Positions 33,671-42,181 of a stretch of 64,000 nucleotides of DNA are shown here, piece after piece. Each line of letters opens with the position of its first letter. The first letter of the stretch is position 1. A program made the translations under genes and the position numbers. The notes below the pieces were generated by a model that did not search any database, had not been told where the DNA came from, and saw nothing but the letters and a program-made list of their open reading frames with translations. Origin of the DNA: Lachnospiraceae bacterium (lineage in GTDB: Bacteria > Bacillota > Clostridia > Lachnospirales > Lachnospiraceae); assembly GCA_029067085.1 (NCBI GenBank), contig JAIEFE010000014.1:62001-126000 (forward strand). The letters run 5' to 3'.

Positions 33671-34885
33671 CTAAAGATTTTTAATCCTGTCCACCGCCTC
33701 CACGGTACTCTCGTAACTGCCAAAGGCTGTCAATCTGAAATATGTCTCTCCGCTTGGCCCGAAGCCCGATCCGGGCGTACCCACCACATTTGCATGTTCC
33801 AGCAGATAATCAAAGAATTCCCAGCTGGTCATGCCGTTCGGTGCCTTCAGCCAGATGTAGGGGGCGTTCACGCCGCCGGAAACAGAGTAGCCCGCGCTCT
33901 TAAGGCCTTCCAGAATGTATGCGGCATTCTTCATGTAGTAAGCTACCAGCTCCTTCGTCTCCCGTTTACCGGCTTCGCTGTAGACCGCCTCACCCGCTCT
34001 TTGGATGATGTAGGGCGCGCCGTTATACTTCGTGCCGTGGCGTCTCGCCCAAAGGCCGTGCAGAGCCACACCGCCCACCTGCAGTTCCTTCGGAACGACC
34101 GTAAAGCCCAGGCGCACGCCGGTAAAGCCCGCATTCTTGGAGAAGGAATGCAGCTCGATCGCGCAGGCTCTCGCCCCCTCGCACTCATAGATGCTGTGGG
34201 GCACATCCGCCTCGGAGATATAAGCCTCATAAGCCGCGTCGTAGATGATGACAGCGCCGTTTTTATTAGCATAGTCCACCCATTCCTGAAGCTTGTCCTT
34301 CGTTATCGTGGAACCCGTAGGATTATTCGGAAAGCACAGATAGATCAGATCAGGCGTTTTCCTCGGAAGCTCCGGCACAAAGCCGTTTTCTTCCGTGCAG
34401 GGCATATAGATCACATCGCTCCAATTTCCCGTTTTCTCATCATAAACGCCTGTCCTTCCCGCCATCACGTTGGTATCCACATAGACGGGGTACACGGGGT
34501 CGCAAACTGCGATCTTATTATCCTGAGCAAAAATCTCCTGAATGTTTCCGGAATCGCACTTCGCACCGTCAGAGACAAAGATCTCGTCCGCCTCGATCTG
34601 ACATCCTCTCGCCTTGTAGTCGTTCTCGGCGATGGCATTTCGCAGAAACTCATAACCAAGGTCGGGCGCATAGCCCCGGAAAGTCTTTTCATCTGCCATC
34701 TCATCCACCGCACCATGCAGCGCGCTTATGATGGACGGGGTGAGGGGCCTTGTCACATCGCCAATCCCCAGCCTGATGATCTTCCTGTCCGGATTTGCCG
34801 CCGCGTATGCGTTCACCTTTTTGCCTATGGTGGAAAACAGATAGCTTCCGGGTAATTTCAGATAATTGTCATTAATCTTAGCCAT
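33671..34885 (-). CDS. dapL: LL-diaminopimelate aminotransferase
   Basis: A 404-residue class I/II aminotransferase. The start [20 protein letters not shown] and [17 protein letters not shown] are specific to DapL, and the PLP lysine is in [15 protein letters not shown]. It turns tetrahydrodipicolinate directly into LL-diaminopimelate using glutamate, bypassing the succinyl or acetyl routes. DapF, the next enzyme, is encoded just upstream, so the two steps to meso-DAP for cell wall and lysine are in one operon. Confidence 0.96.
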   Translation of the reverse strand: MAKINDNYLKLPGSYLFSTIGKKVNAYAAANPDRKIIRLGIGDVTRPLTPSIISALHGAVDEMADEKTFRGYAPDLGYEFLRNAIAENDYKARGCQIEADEIFVSDGAKCDSGNIQEIFAQDNKIAVCDPVYPVYVDTNVMAGRTGVYDEKTGNWSDVIYMPCTEENGFVPELPRKTPDLIYLCFPNNPTGSTITKDKLQEWVDYANKNGAVIIYDAAYEAYISEADVPHSIYECEGARACAIELHSFSKNAGFTGVRLGFTVVPKELQVGGVALHGLWARRHGTKYNGAPYIIQRAGEAVYSEAGKRETKELVAYYMKNAAYILEGLKSAGYSVSGGVNAPYIWLKAPNGMTSWEFFDYLLEHANVVGTPGSGFGPSGETYFRLTAFGSYESTVEAVDRIKNL

Positions 34886-34967
34886 AATTCTATATTCTCC
34901 CTTTCTTTGTTATGTAAACCCCGTTCCGAATTCTACTACTCTGAAAGGGGCATCTCTTACCACCTAT

Positions 34968-35801
34968 CTATATTTCGCCCTCGAACACGATCTCCGCCGG
35001 CCCCGTCATATAGATCAGATCAGCTTCCCTGTCCCAGAAAATCTCAAGTGTCCCGCCAAGGAGCTTCACTGTGACGCAATCCTTTGTCAATCCGTTCAGG
35101 ACACAGGCAACAACCGTGGCGCAGGCGCCCGTTCCGCATGCCAGCGTCTCCCCCGTGCCGCGCTCCCAGACCCGCATCAGAACCGTGTTCTCGTCGAGCA
35201 CTTCCACAAACTCCGTGTTGGTCCGGTTGGGAAAACGCTCGTGCCTCTCAAAGCAGGGACCGATCTTTTCAATATCGAGAGCCTCCACGCCATCCATAAA
35301 CACCACCGCATGGGGGTTTCCCATGGAAACGCAGGTCATTCGGTAGTCCTTTCCCTCCACGCGGATCGGCTCGTCCACTGCCCTTTCACGATCACAGATT
35401 ACGGGCACCAGCTTTGCCGTAAGCTCCGGCGCGCCCATGTTGACTTTCACTTTTTCTACCTTGTCGTCCTTGAGAAAGAGCGCCAGGTACTTCACATTTC
35501 CTGCACTTATGACAGAAATGTCAGTTTTGTTCGTAAGACCTTTATCATAAACGAATTTCCCCACACAGCGGATGCCGTTACCGCACATCTCTGCTCTGGT
35601 GCCGTCTGCATTGTACATCTCCATCTCGAAATCTGCTTCAACGGAGGGATTGATAAAGATCACGCCGTCCCCACCCACGCCAAAATGCCTGTCACTTAAA
35701 CGACGGACCAATTCCGGTTTTTTCTCCTGTGATATCCGTTCTCTGCTGCCGTCAACATAGACATAATCATTGCCGCAGCCCTGCATTTTCGTGAATTTCA
35801 T
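34968..35801 (-). CDS. dapF: Diaminopimelate epimerase
   Basis: A 277-residue DapF from the ATG at 35801, with GAGGAG before it and a promoter at 35851-35878 that rules out an in-frame ATG at 35924. MKFTKMQGCGNDYVYVDG is the classic start. The two catalytic cysteines are in EMCGNGIRC and TLACGTGACATVVA. It converts LL-DAP to meso-DAP. dapL follows after 82 bases without a terminator. Confidence 0.96.
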   Translation of the reverse strand: MKFTKMQGCGNDYVYVDGSRERISQEKKPELVRRLSDRHFGVGGDGVIFINPSVEADFEMEMYNADGTRAEMCGNGIRCVGKFVYDKGLTNKTDISVISAGNVKYLALFLKDDKVEKVKVNMGAPELTAKLVPVICDRERAVDEPIRVEGKDYRMTCVSMGNPHAVVFMDGVEALDIEKIGPCFERHERFPNRTNTEFVEVLDENTVLMRVWERGTGETLACGTGACATVVACVLNGLTKDCVTVKLLGGTLEIFWDREADLIYMTGPAEIVFEGEI

Positions 35802-35850
35802 ACGACGTCTCCTCTTTCCCGTTACTGTCCTCACGCAAAATCCATTCCTC

Positions 35851-35878
35851 AGTATAACATATTTTGAATGTTTATCAA
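35851..35878 (-). promoter_or_regulatory. Sigma-A promoter of dapF-dapL
   Basis: On the minus strand TTGATA (35873-35878), a 16-base spacer and TATACT (35851-35856), with an extended TG before the -10. Transcription would start near 35845, about 45 bases before dapF. Confidence 0.75.
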
Positions 35879-36046
35879 CTATATGAATGCAATTTTGCAG
35901 ATCACGGAGAGGCTCTTCGGGCATATGTATAGCCCCATAGTGGAATGCTCTGCAGCTTCATTCTGATTTCTACTAAAATCACAACGCATAAACCACCCCT
36001 TGCCCACATACATTATAAAAAAAGAATCACCATGGGGATTATCTGT

Positions 36047-36523
36047 ATGAGTTCTAAGACCAAAATTGTCGTGCTGCACGTGAAAGAATTAATATATACC
36101 GGCATTTTCGCTGCTCTCGGTATTCTTTTTATCATCCTTCTCATCATCATGTTTCTGCCGAAGGAGGAGAAGCAGGAGACTATGTCCGCAGTGACACAGC
36201 AGACCACCACGCAATCCTATGTGCCCGGCGTCTACACGACCTCCCTGATCCTGAACGACAACGTTGTGGAAATCGAGGTGACCGTTGACGAAAAGAATAT
36301 CAACGCCATCCGGCTCGTCAATCTGGATGAGGCCGTCACGACCATGTATCCTCTCATCCAGCCTTCCTTTGAGGAGCTGGCGGATCAGATTATTAAAAAT
36401 CAGAGTCTGGCCGGGATTACATACCCTGATGACAGCAAGTACACTTCCATGATCCTCCTGGACGCTATTGAGAGTTCTCTCAACAAAGCACTGGAAAATC
36501 AGGGGGAGACAAAAGTCGATTAG
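36047..36523 (+). CDS. Membrane-anchored protein with degenerate FMN-bind-like domain
   Basis: A 158-residue protein from the ATG at 36047, nine bases after GGGG; an in-frame ATG at 36032 is the alternative. Residues about 12-38 are a strong membrane span (ELIYTGIFAALGILFIILLI). The outer part, YVPGVYTTSLILNDNVVEIEVTVDE split as in FMN-bind domains, then FEELADQIIKNQS and TSMILLDAIESSLNKAL, resembles the FMN-bind fold (PF04205). The SGAT site that takes covalent flavin is replaced by DDSKYTS, so flavin is probably not attached. The role is unknown. It diverges from dapF. Confidence 0.7.
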   Translation: MSSKTKIVVLHVKELIYTGIFAALGILFIILLIIMFLPKEEKQETMSAVTQQTTTQSYVPGVYTTSLILNDNVVEIEVTVDEKNINAIRLVNLDEAVTTMYPLIQPSFEELADQIIKNQSLAGITYPDDSKYTSMILLDAIESSLNKALENQGETKVD

Positions 36524-36567
36524 CGATGTCCGGTTTTTCCGGACGTCCGGAAATCATGTGATCAATG

Positions 36568-36606
36568 AAAACCATAAACGGGCAGGGAAGCTTTCTTCCC
36601 TGCCCG
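36568..36606 (-). terminator. Intrinsic terminator of the Uma2 gene
   Basis: An 11-bp perfect stem, CGGGCAGGGAA (36579-36589) and TTCCCTGCCCG (36596-36606), with a 6-base loop. On the minus strand it is followed by TTTATGGTTTTC. It lies 17 bases after the stop at 36624. Confidence 0.7.
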
Positions 36607-36623
36607 CCACATAAACCCTGCTC

Positions 36624-37241
36624 TCATGCTATCTCGCAAAAATCAATGATCAGATCCTCATAGATTCCCGCTTTCACCTGATCGGAAAATGTATACTCAC
36701 TCGAAGTGCCTTCTTCAAAATCGTACACCACAATTCTTTTTTCCTTCGGGTCAACGATCCAATACTCCCTTACACCCGCCTTCTCATACAAAGAATATTT
36801 TCTGATATAATCCATAGTCTTACTCGATGGCGAGACAATCTCGATCACCCAGTCCGGCGCTCCATGACAGCCCTTCTCATCCAATTTATTCGGATCACAA
36901 ACCACTAAGACATCCGGTTCCACATAATTGTGGTCATCATTCCTAATATAGACAGCAAAAGGAGCGGGAAGCACTTTACATGTCCCTCCTTTTTCCATAA
37001 TGTATATCCTGATCCTCATATTAAGCCAGCTCAGAATATCCTGATGGGTCAGCGTAGGCGAGGCCATCATGTAGATTTTACCATCAATCAGCTCCGCACG
37101 TTCACCTTCCGGCAGCGCTTCGATGTCCTGAACTGTATACACCCTATCTTCCTGCATCCTCCCCGCATCTTCCGAAGCGGAAGACTTTCCTCCCTCAATC
37201 ATTCTGAAGATATCCTTTCTTTCAAGCACCCTGTGTTCCAT
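36624..37241 (-). CDS. Uma2 family protein (DUF820)
   Basis: A 205-residue protein. After a 30-residue lead, YTVQDIEALPEGERAELIDGKIY and the nuclease-like core NYVEPDVLVVCDPNK, then APDWVIEIVSPSSKTMDY and YEKAGVREYWIVDPKEKRI match the Uma2 family, which has a PD-(D/E)xK fold. Candidate metal ligands are the Asp of EPDV and the Glu of IEIVSP. Cellular roles of the family are not established; copies are numerous in cyanobacteria and some Firmicutes. It is a single-gene unit. Confidence 0.85.
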   Translation of the reverse strand: MEHRVLERKDIFRMIEGGKSSASEDAGRMQEDRVYTVQDIEALPEGERAELIDGKIYMMASPTLTHQDILSWLNMRIRIYIMEKGGTCKVLPAPFAVYIRNDDHNYVEPDVLVVCDPNKLDEKGCHGAPDWVIEIVSPSSKTMDYIRKYSLYEKAGVREYWIVDPKEKRIVVYDFEEGTSSEYTFSDQVKAGIYEDLIIDFCEIA

Positions 37242-37579
37242 AACTTCTCCTCCTTTTCTTTCCGGCAGAGAGCAGTCTATGGTTTACACGATAAACGTAA
37301 CGGATTTCTTCTTTGCCTCTGCCGCTATTTGATTTGCAGTAGTTGAGTAAGCGGCAGAATTTGCCCGAATGTGCGAATGCACGGTTCATTGATTACTCTT
37401 ATGGAATATATCATACACATTTTCCCTCCTCATGTCAAGACCACAATCCTAAATCTCGCCAGATTTTCCCTTTTTCATTCCGCCCTCTTCCGCAAAAAAC
37501 AGGCGATCGCTTCCTTCCGGATCAACCGCCTGCTTTCTTAACATACAATCTTTATAGGCCAACCACCTCTCCCGTCAGT
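37242..37579. other. 338-base gap between the Uma2 gene and nadE
   Basis: It holds the nadE terminator (37494-37532), the leader of the Uma2 gene and a 9-bp inverted repeat, TCTGCCGCT (37318-37326) and AGCGGCAGA (37350-37358), with a 23-base loop and no T run. No gene or other element is visible. Confidence 0.6.
37494..37532 (-). terminator. Intrinsic terminator of nadE
   Basis: On the minus strand CAGGCGGTTG (37523-37532) pairs with CGATCGCCTG (37500-37509), with two G-U pairs, and is followed by TTTTTTG. It lies about 48 bases after the nadE stop. Confidence 0.7.
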
Positions 37580-39490
37580 TTACAGCTCCTCCAACTGAGT
37601 CAGCCAGGCCGTTGCGACAGCGTCGGAAGGCATCCGCAGATCCCCTCTGGGAGAGAGTGCAACGCTTCCCACCTTGGGGCCGTCCGGCAGACAGGAACGC
37701 TTGAACTGCTGGGAGAAAAATCTCTGATAAAAAGTTTTCAGCCATTTCAATATGACATCATTGTCATAAATTCCCGCAAAAGCCATACAGGCCACTCTGT
37801 AGACTTTCGCCGGTGCAAACCCACAGCGCAGCATATAATATAAGAAAAAGTCGTGCAGCTCGTAGGGGCCCACCAGATCTTCGGTCCGCTGAGCGATCAT
37901 GCCGTCCACCGGGGGCAGAAGCTCGGGACTCACAGGGGTTTCCAGAATATCCATCAAGATGGCCTTAAGCGCCGCGTCGTCACAAGTGTCCGCATAATAG
38001 TGCACCAGATGCCGCACCAATGTCTTGGGGACACCCGCGTTAACGCCATACATGGACATATGATCCCCGTTATAGGTCGCCCAGCCGAGCGCAAGCTCCG
38101 ACATATCCCCCGTGCCGATGACCAGCCCGCCTGTCTGATTGGCAATATCCATCAGCACCTGTGTCCGCTCTCTGGCCTGAGCGTTCTCGTAAGTCACATC
38201 ATGGCATCTCTCCTCCTGCCCGATATCCCGAAAATGCACGTTCACCGCTTCTTTGATATCCACCTCGCGCAGTGTAGTGCCAAGCAGGCGTGCCAGCCCG
38301 CAGGCATTATCATAGGTTCTGTCCGTGGTGCCAAAGCAAGGCATGGTAACAGACGTTATTTTATCTCTGGAAAGTCCCAGCATATCAAAGGCCCGCGCTG
38401 TCACCAAGAGTGCGAGGGTGGAATCCAATCCCCCGGAAATCCCCAGAACCGCTGACCGGCAGCCGGTATGTTCCAGACGTTTTTTCAAACCATAGGACTG
38501 GATGGAGAAAATCTCGTCACAGCGTTTCTCCCGCTCCTGCGCCTGATCCGGCACAAAAGGTCTCGCGGAAAACCGCCTTTCCAAAAACGTTTCCTCTTCT
38601 TCCATACGGACAGACACGATCCTGTGTTCCCGCATGCTCTCCCCCCGATAGGTACTCATCCTGCGGCGCTCATGGTCAAGTCTGTGAATGTCAATATCCG
38701 CATAAATAGCGCCTGTTTCAAATCGCTTTGCCTGTGCCAGCACGATGCCATTTTCCGCTATGATATTGTGACCGCCGAAAACCAGATCCTGTGTGGACTC
38801 CCCCTCCCCCGCGGAGGTAAAAATATAGGCGGAAATCTGTCTGGCGCTGGCCGATTTCACCAGCATCTCCCGATAGACATCTTTTCCCACCGTCTCGTTG
38901 GAGGCCGAAAGATTAACGATCACCGTTGCTCCGTCCAGAGCATGGGCTGTCGCGGGAGGTTCCGGTGCCCAGATATCCTCGCAGATCTCGCAGCCCACCA
39001 AGAGACCGCGCACCCCTTCTACATGAAAGAGAATATCCGTCCCGAAAGGAATCTCCTTTCCTTCATATAAAAACGGTTCCGGTTTAAAGTTTCCCGGCTC
39101 AAAATGTCTCGTCTCGTAAAATTCTGCATAGGCTGGAATAAATCTCTTTGGAATAAAGGCGAGAACTTCTCCATCCTGCAGAACCGCTGCCACATTGTAC
39201 AGCTTATGCCGCTTCACCACCGGCAGTCCCACAAAGACAAGTGCGTCGCTGTCTTCTGTGGCCGCCGTCACCTCCGACAGGGCTTCCAGAGCCTGTGTCA
39301 AGAGAAGTTCCTGCAGGAACAGATCACCGCAGGTATAGCCTGTAAGGCACAGTTCCGGAAAAACGATCAGCTTTGCTCCGCGCTGCACTGCCTTCTCGAT
39401 CTCCTTACCGATTTCCTTCGCATTATACTGTGGATCTGCCACCTTGATCTTCGGTGTAATCGCCGCCACCTTGATAAATCCCTGTTTCAT
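37580..39490 (-). CDS. nadE: Glutamine-dependent NAD+ synthetase
   Basis: A 636-residue two-domain enzyme. The N-terminal nitrilase-like glutaminase shows the Glu of VFPELCLTGY and the Cys of GCEICEDIWAPEP. The C-terminal synthetase has the P-loop LGISGGLDSTLALLV and GTGDMSELALGWATYNGDHM. It amidates nicotinic acid adenine dinucleotide with ammonia from glutamine. Length is normal for the fused form. Confidence 0.96.
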   Translation of the reverse strand: MKQGFIKVAAITPKIKVADPQYNAKEIGKEIEKAVQRGAKLIVFPELCLTGYTCGDLFLQELLLTQALEALSEVTAATEDSDALVFVGLPVVKRHKLYNVAAVLQDGEVLAFIPKRFIPAYAEFYETRHFEPGNFKPEPFLYEGKEIPFGTDILFHVEGVRGLLVGCEICEDIWAPEPPATAHALDGATVIVNLSASNETVGKDVYREMLVKSASARQISAYIFTSAGEGESTQDLVFGGHNIIAENGIVLAQAKRFETGAIYADIDIHRLDHERRRMSTYRGESMREHRIVSVRMEEEETFLERRFSARPFVPDQAQEREKRCDEIFSIQSYGLKKRLEHTGCRSAVLGISGGLDSTLALLVTARAFDMLGLSRDKITSVTMPCFGTTDRTYDNACGLARLLGTTLREVDIKEAVNVHFRDIGQEERCHDVTYENAQARERTQVLMDIANQTGGLVIGTGDMSELALGWATYNGDHMSMYGVNAGVPKTLVRHLVHYYADTCDDAALKAILMDILETPVSPELLPPVDGMIAQRTEDLVGPYELHDFFLYYMLRCGFAPAKVYRVACMAFAGIYDNDVILKWLKTFYQRFFSQQFKRSCLPDGPKVGSVALSPRGDLRMPSDAVATAWLTQLEEL

Positions 39491-40162
39491 AGCATTCTCT
39501 CTTTCTTAATTTTGTATTTAAGCCGATTTTGCATTATTTTTCTCCGATCTTATGCAAAATGTCCTTACAAAAAATATACGATATGTTATATATCTCGCGT
39601 TATTTTAATGTGAACACCCGATATTTATAATCCTATGTTTCCCACAAATTCAACTTTTTTGATTATGTCGCAACTGTTACCTTTTTTCTCTTACATAACG
39701 AAATAACGTCTTTTCCTTTTGATTAAATCCAGATTTACTTTTTTGTCTCTTTCTTCAGATAAATGTTGACAGAAAAATATGTGTCTTCATGCAATAACAG
39801 GCGATGTCAATTTTTCACCTTCCCGCACGTTTTGGTAATCCTTCAATCCTTCCTGCAAAATTTCGCTCTGCTTTTATTTCGTACTTTCTGTTATTTTTTC
39901 TTTCACGCGCAAAACATTTCTGCCGTTCTTTTATATTTCCCATCATCAATTTTTCCCTATATTACAGTATTTTATCCATATGTTTCATAAAATCACGCCC
40001 GGTTTTTATCCGTATTTCCCGGAAGTTTTCCTCCCCTATAATCTATTTTATTTCGCCATTTGTATCATTTTATTTCGTTCATTAAATCATGTTTTAATTC
40101 TATGTTTTATCCTATTTCCAAGCCTGTATGCTTTCATCGGAGAAGAATCTCACTTTTTTGCA
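39491..40162. other. 672-base gap with strong strand asymmetry
   Basis: This stretch between nadE and hslO is AT-rich and very rich in pyrimidines on the plus strand. It contains a possible nadE promoter (39624-39653) and, on the minus strand, one basic 43-codon frame (39815-39946) behind AGGGAAAAATTG that I do not regard as proven. No known RNA, repeat or full gene is recognisable. Confidence 0.5.
39624..39653 (-). promoter_or_regulatory. Possible nadE promoter
   Basis: On the minus strand TTGAAT (39648-39653), an 18-base spacer and TATAAA (39624-39629), about 130 bases before the nadE start. Other AT-rich matches nearby make this uncertain. Confidence 0.3.
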
Positions 40163-41029
40163 TCAGGCAAGATTTTTGATCTCTTCCACAGAAAAAACAT
40201 AGTTTCGGCTGCAGAAATGACAATGCAGTTCCACATCCTTCCCTTCGTTGATCAACTCCTGCCTGTCCTTTTTACCAAGGCTGATGAGTACCTTCTCCAC
40301 CCGCTCCCTGCTGCAGTCGCATCGAAATGATACCGGCATCCTGTCCGTAATCTCCAGACCGAACTCTCCCAGCACATTCTCCAGAATCTCCTCCGGTGTC
40401 TTTCCTTCCTCCAGCAATTCTGTTACAGATGTTATTTTAGTTAATTTCTCTTCCAGCCTGCTGATCACATCCTCCGAGGTAAAGGGCATCAGTTGCATGA
40501 TAAAACCGCCCGCCTGCCGCACTGTGTTATCCCGGTTCATCAAGACACCCAGAGCTACAACGGAAGGCACCTGCTCGGAAGCGGCAAAATAGTAAGTCAG
40601 ATCGTCTCCGATCTCCCCTGTCTGTAAAGTCACCGTGGAGGCGTAAGGCTCTTTCAAGCCCATATCCTTCATGACGTGCAGGACACCTGCACCGATCACA
40701 CCTCCCACGTCCAGCTTCCCTGCGCTGTTTGGCGGCATCATAGCCTGCGGATTGTCGGCATAGCCTTTTACATGACCGGCAGAATCAGCCGTTGCTGTAA
40801 GACCGTGCACCGGACCGTCTCCTCTGATCTGCAGGGTGAGGATGTCCTCCTCGCCTTTTAACATACTGCCCATCATCAGCGCGCCCGTCATAAGCCGCCC
40901 CAAAGCCGCTGTCACCACCGGACTGGTATCGTGAGCCGCCCTCGCATATTCCACCAGTTCTCTCGATGTCACCGCAAAGGCGCGTATCTGCGCGTCCGCC
41001 GCCGTGGCACGCACCATATAGTCTGTCAT
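40163..41029 (-). CDS. hslO: Redox-regulated chaperone Hsp33
   Basis: A 288-residue Hsp33: MVRATAADAQIRAFAVTS start, GDGPVHGLTATADSAGHVKG, and the zinc/redox switch CDC (in FRCDCSRERV) and CHFC (in LHCHFCSRNYVF) at the C terminus. Under oxidation the four cysteines release zinc and the protein holds unfolded clients. It is typical in length and follows the methyltransferase gene by 70 bases. Confidence 0.96.
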   Translation of the reverse strand: MTDYMVRATAADAQIRAFAVTSRELVEYARAAHDTSPVVTAALGRLMTGALMMGSMLKGEEDILTLQIRGDGPVHGLTATADSAGHVKGYADNPQAMMPPNSAGKLDVGGVIGAGVLHVMKDMGLKEPYASTVTLQTGEIGDDLTYYFAASEQVPSVVALGVLMNRDNTVRQAGGFIMQLMPFTSEDVISRLEEKLTKITSVTELLEEGKTPEEILENVLGEFGLEITDRMPVSFRCDCSRERVEKVLISLGKKDRQELINEGKDVELHCHFCSRNYVFSVEEIKNLA

Positions 41030-41099
41030 GCTATTTTCCTTTCTTCTTAAATTATTTTTGCAGATATCCGCATTTTTTGTTCGAGTTATGTATGCGCAT

Positions 41100-42086
41100 T
41101 CATCTTTCTACTTTCTGATTCGCCGCTGTCTCCGCCCCTTTGCGCGCTACCACATAGATCCGCTCACTCTCCCCGGTCACTTCCCCGTGGGTGTCCGCAT
41201 CAATCGCCTCCAAAAATTCCAGCCCTGCCTGCTGGAGAAAGGCCTTTATCTGCTCAAGGCGGTAGCCGCGTTGATAGTGCACCTCACGGAAGCGTCGAAA
41301 CCGCGTTTCTTCACACATGCTCTCCAGTACCGGCGCATTGTCAGTCTCCTCCTGCATCAAAGCATCCTCGGCTCTCCTGCCCGTCCCGGGTTCATTTCTC
41401 CACTCAGCCACAAAAACAGTCAGATCATATTCATTGATCTCCTGCTCCTCATGATAATAGTTTTCCCAGATAAAGCTGCAATCCTCTCGATTCTCCGCAA
41501 TCGTGGCATCACCGATCACCTCAGCGTACTTGTATACGGTATTAAAGTCAAAAATAAAAAGCCCCTGGGGGTACAGATAGTTGTTTACAAGCCGAAAGGT
41601 TTTTATGAGGTCTGCCTCCTCCAGCAGGTAATTCAGACTGTCGCAAACGCTGATCACCGCTCCAACCGTGCCGTAAAGCTCAAATTCCCGCATATCCTGC
41701 AATAGATAAAGGATGGGAAGCCCTGAGCGCTCCCGCTTCTCTATGGCGATCTGCAGCATCTCCTGGGCATTGTCTATGCCGATCATATCATATCCCCTGC
41801 GGGCAAAGTGCTCCGTCAGCGTGCCTGTGCCGCAGCCAAGGTCGAGAATCGTATTGCGCTCCTGAGCAAGATTTTTCGCCGTGCACTCTGAAGCAGAATC
41901 CGCCGCACTCTCGTCTGCAGTCTCACACTTTGCGTTTGTGACGTTTGCTTCATATGTGACATTCGTGTCACTTTGTGCAAATCCATGTTTCTCCAACAGT
42001 GTCACCAAATAGTCGCACCACGCCTCATAGGGCGTCTCATCCATCAATTCATCGTAAACCTGTGCAAAATCCGTATATGCTTCCAT
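41100..42086 (-). CDS. Class I SAM-dependent methyltransferase with acidic insert
   Basis: A 328-residue methyltransferase. The start YTDFAQVYDELMDETPYEAW matches a widespread Firmicutes family of unknown substrate, and motif I ILDLGCGTGTLTEHFA is at residues 80-95. An insert of about 38 residues (39-77) rich in Ala, Ser, Thr, Glu and Cys, with a NVT repeat, separates the first helix from motif I and is absent from usual members. A second Glu-rich insert (RRAEDALMQEETDNAPVLES) lies near residue 240. The gene is upstream of hslO in the same direction. Confidence 0.82.
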   Translation of the reverse strand: MEAYTDFAQVYDELMDETPYEAWCDYLVTLLEKHGFAQSDTNVTYEANVTNAKCETADESAADSASECTAKNLAQERNTILDLGCGTGTLTEHFARRGYDMIGIDNAQEMLQIAIEKRERSGLPILYLLQDMREFELYGTVGAVISVCDSLNYLLEEADLIKTFRLVNNYLYPQGLFIFDFNTVYKYAEVIGDATIAENREDCSFIWENYYHEEQEINEYDLTVFVAEWRNEPGTGRRAEDALMQEETDNAPVLESMCEETRFRRFREVHYQRGYRLEQIKAFLQQAGLEFLEAIDADTHGEVTGESERIYVVARKGAETAANQKVER

Positions 42087-42181
42087 GGTAAAATTCCTGC
42101 TCTCTGCTGATTACAATCGCTTTATACAAAACGCTTTTCTTTACTCTATAACAATAAACGAGCTTTCGCAACATAAACCAT

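Noticed and set aside
33794..34855. A 353-codon open frame on the plus strand
   Set aside because: It is exactly antisense to dapL, has no ribosome site or protein family, and follows from the GC-rich codons of dapL.
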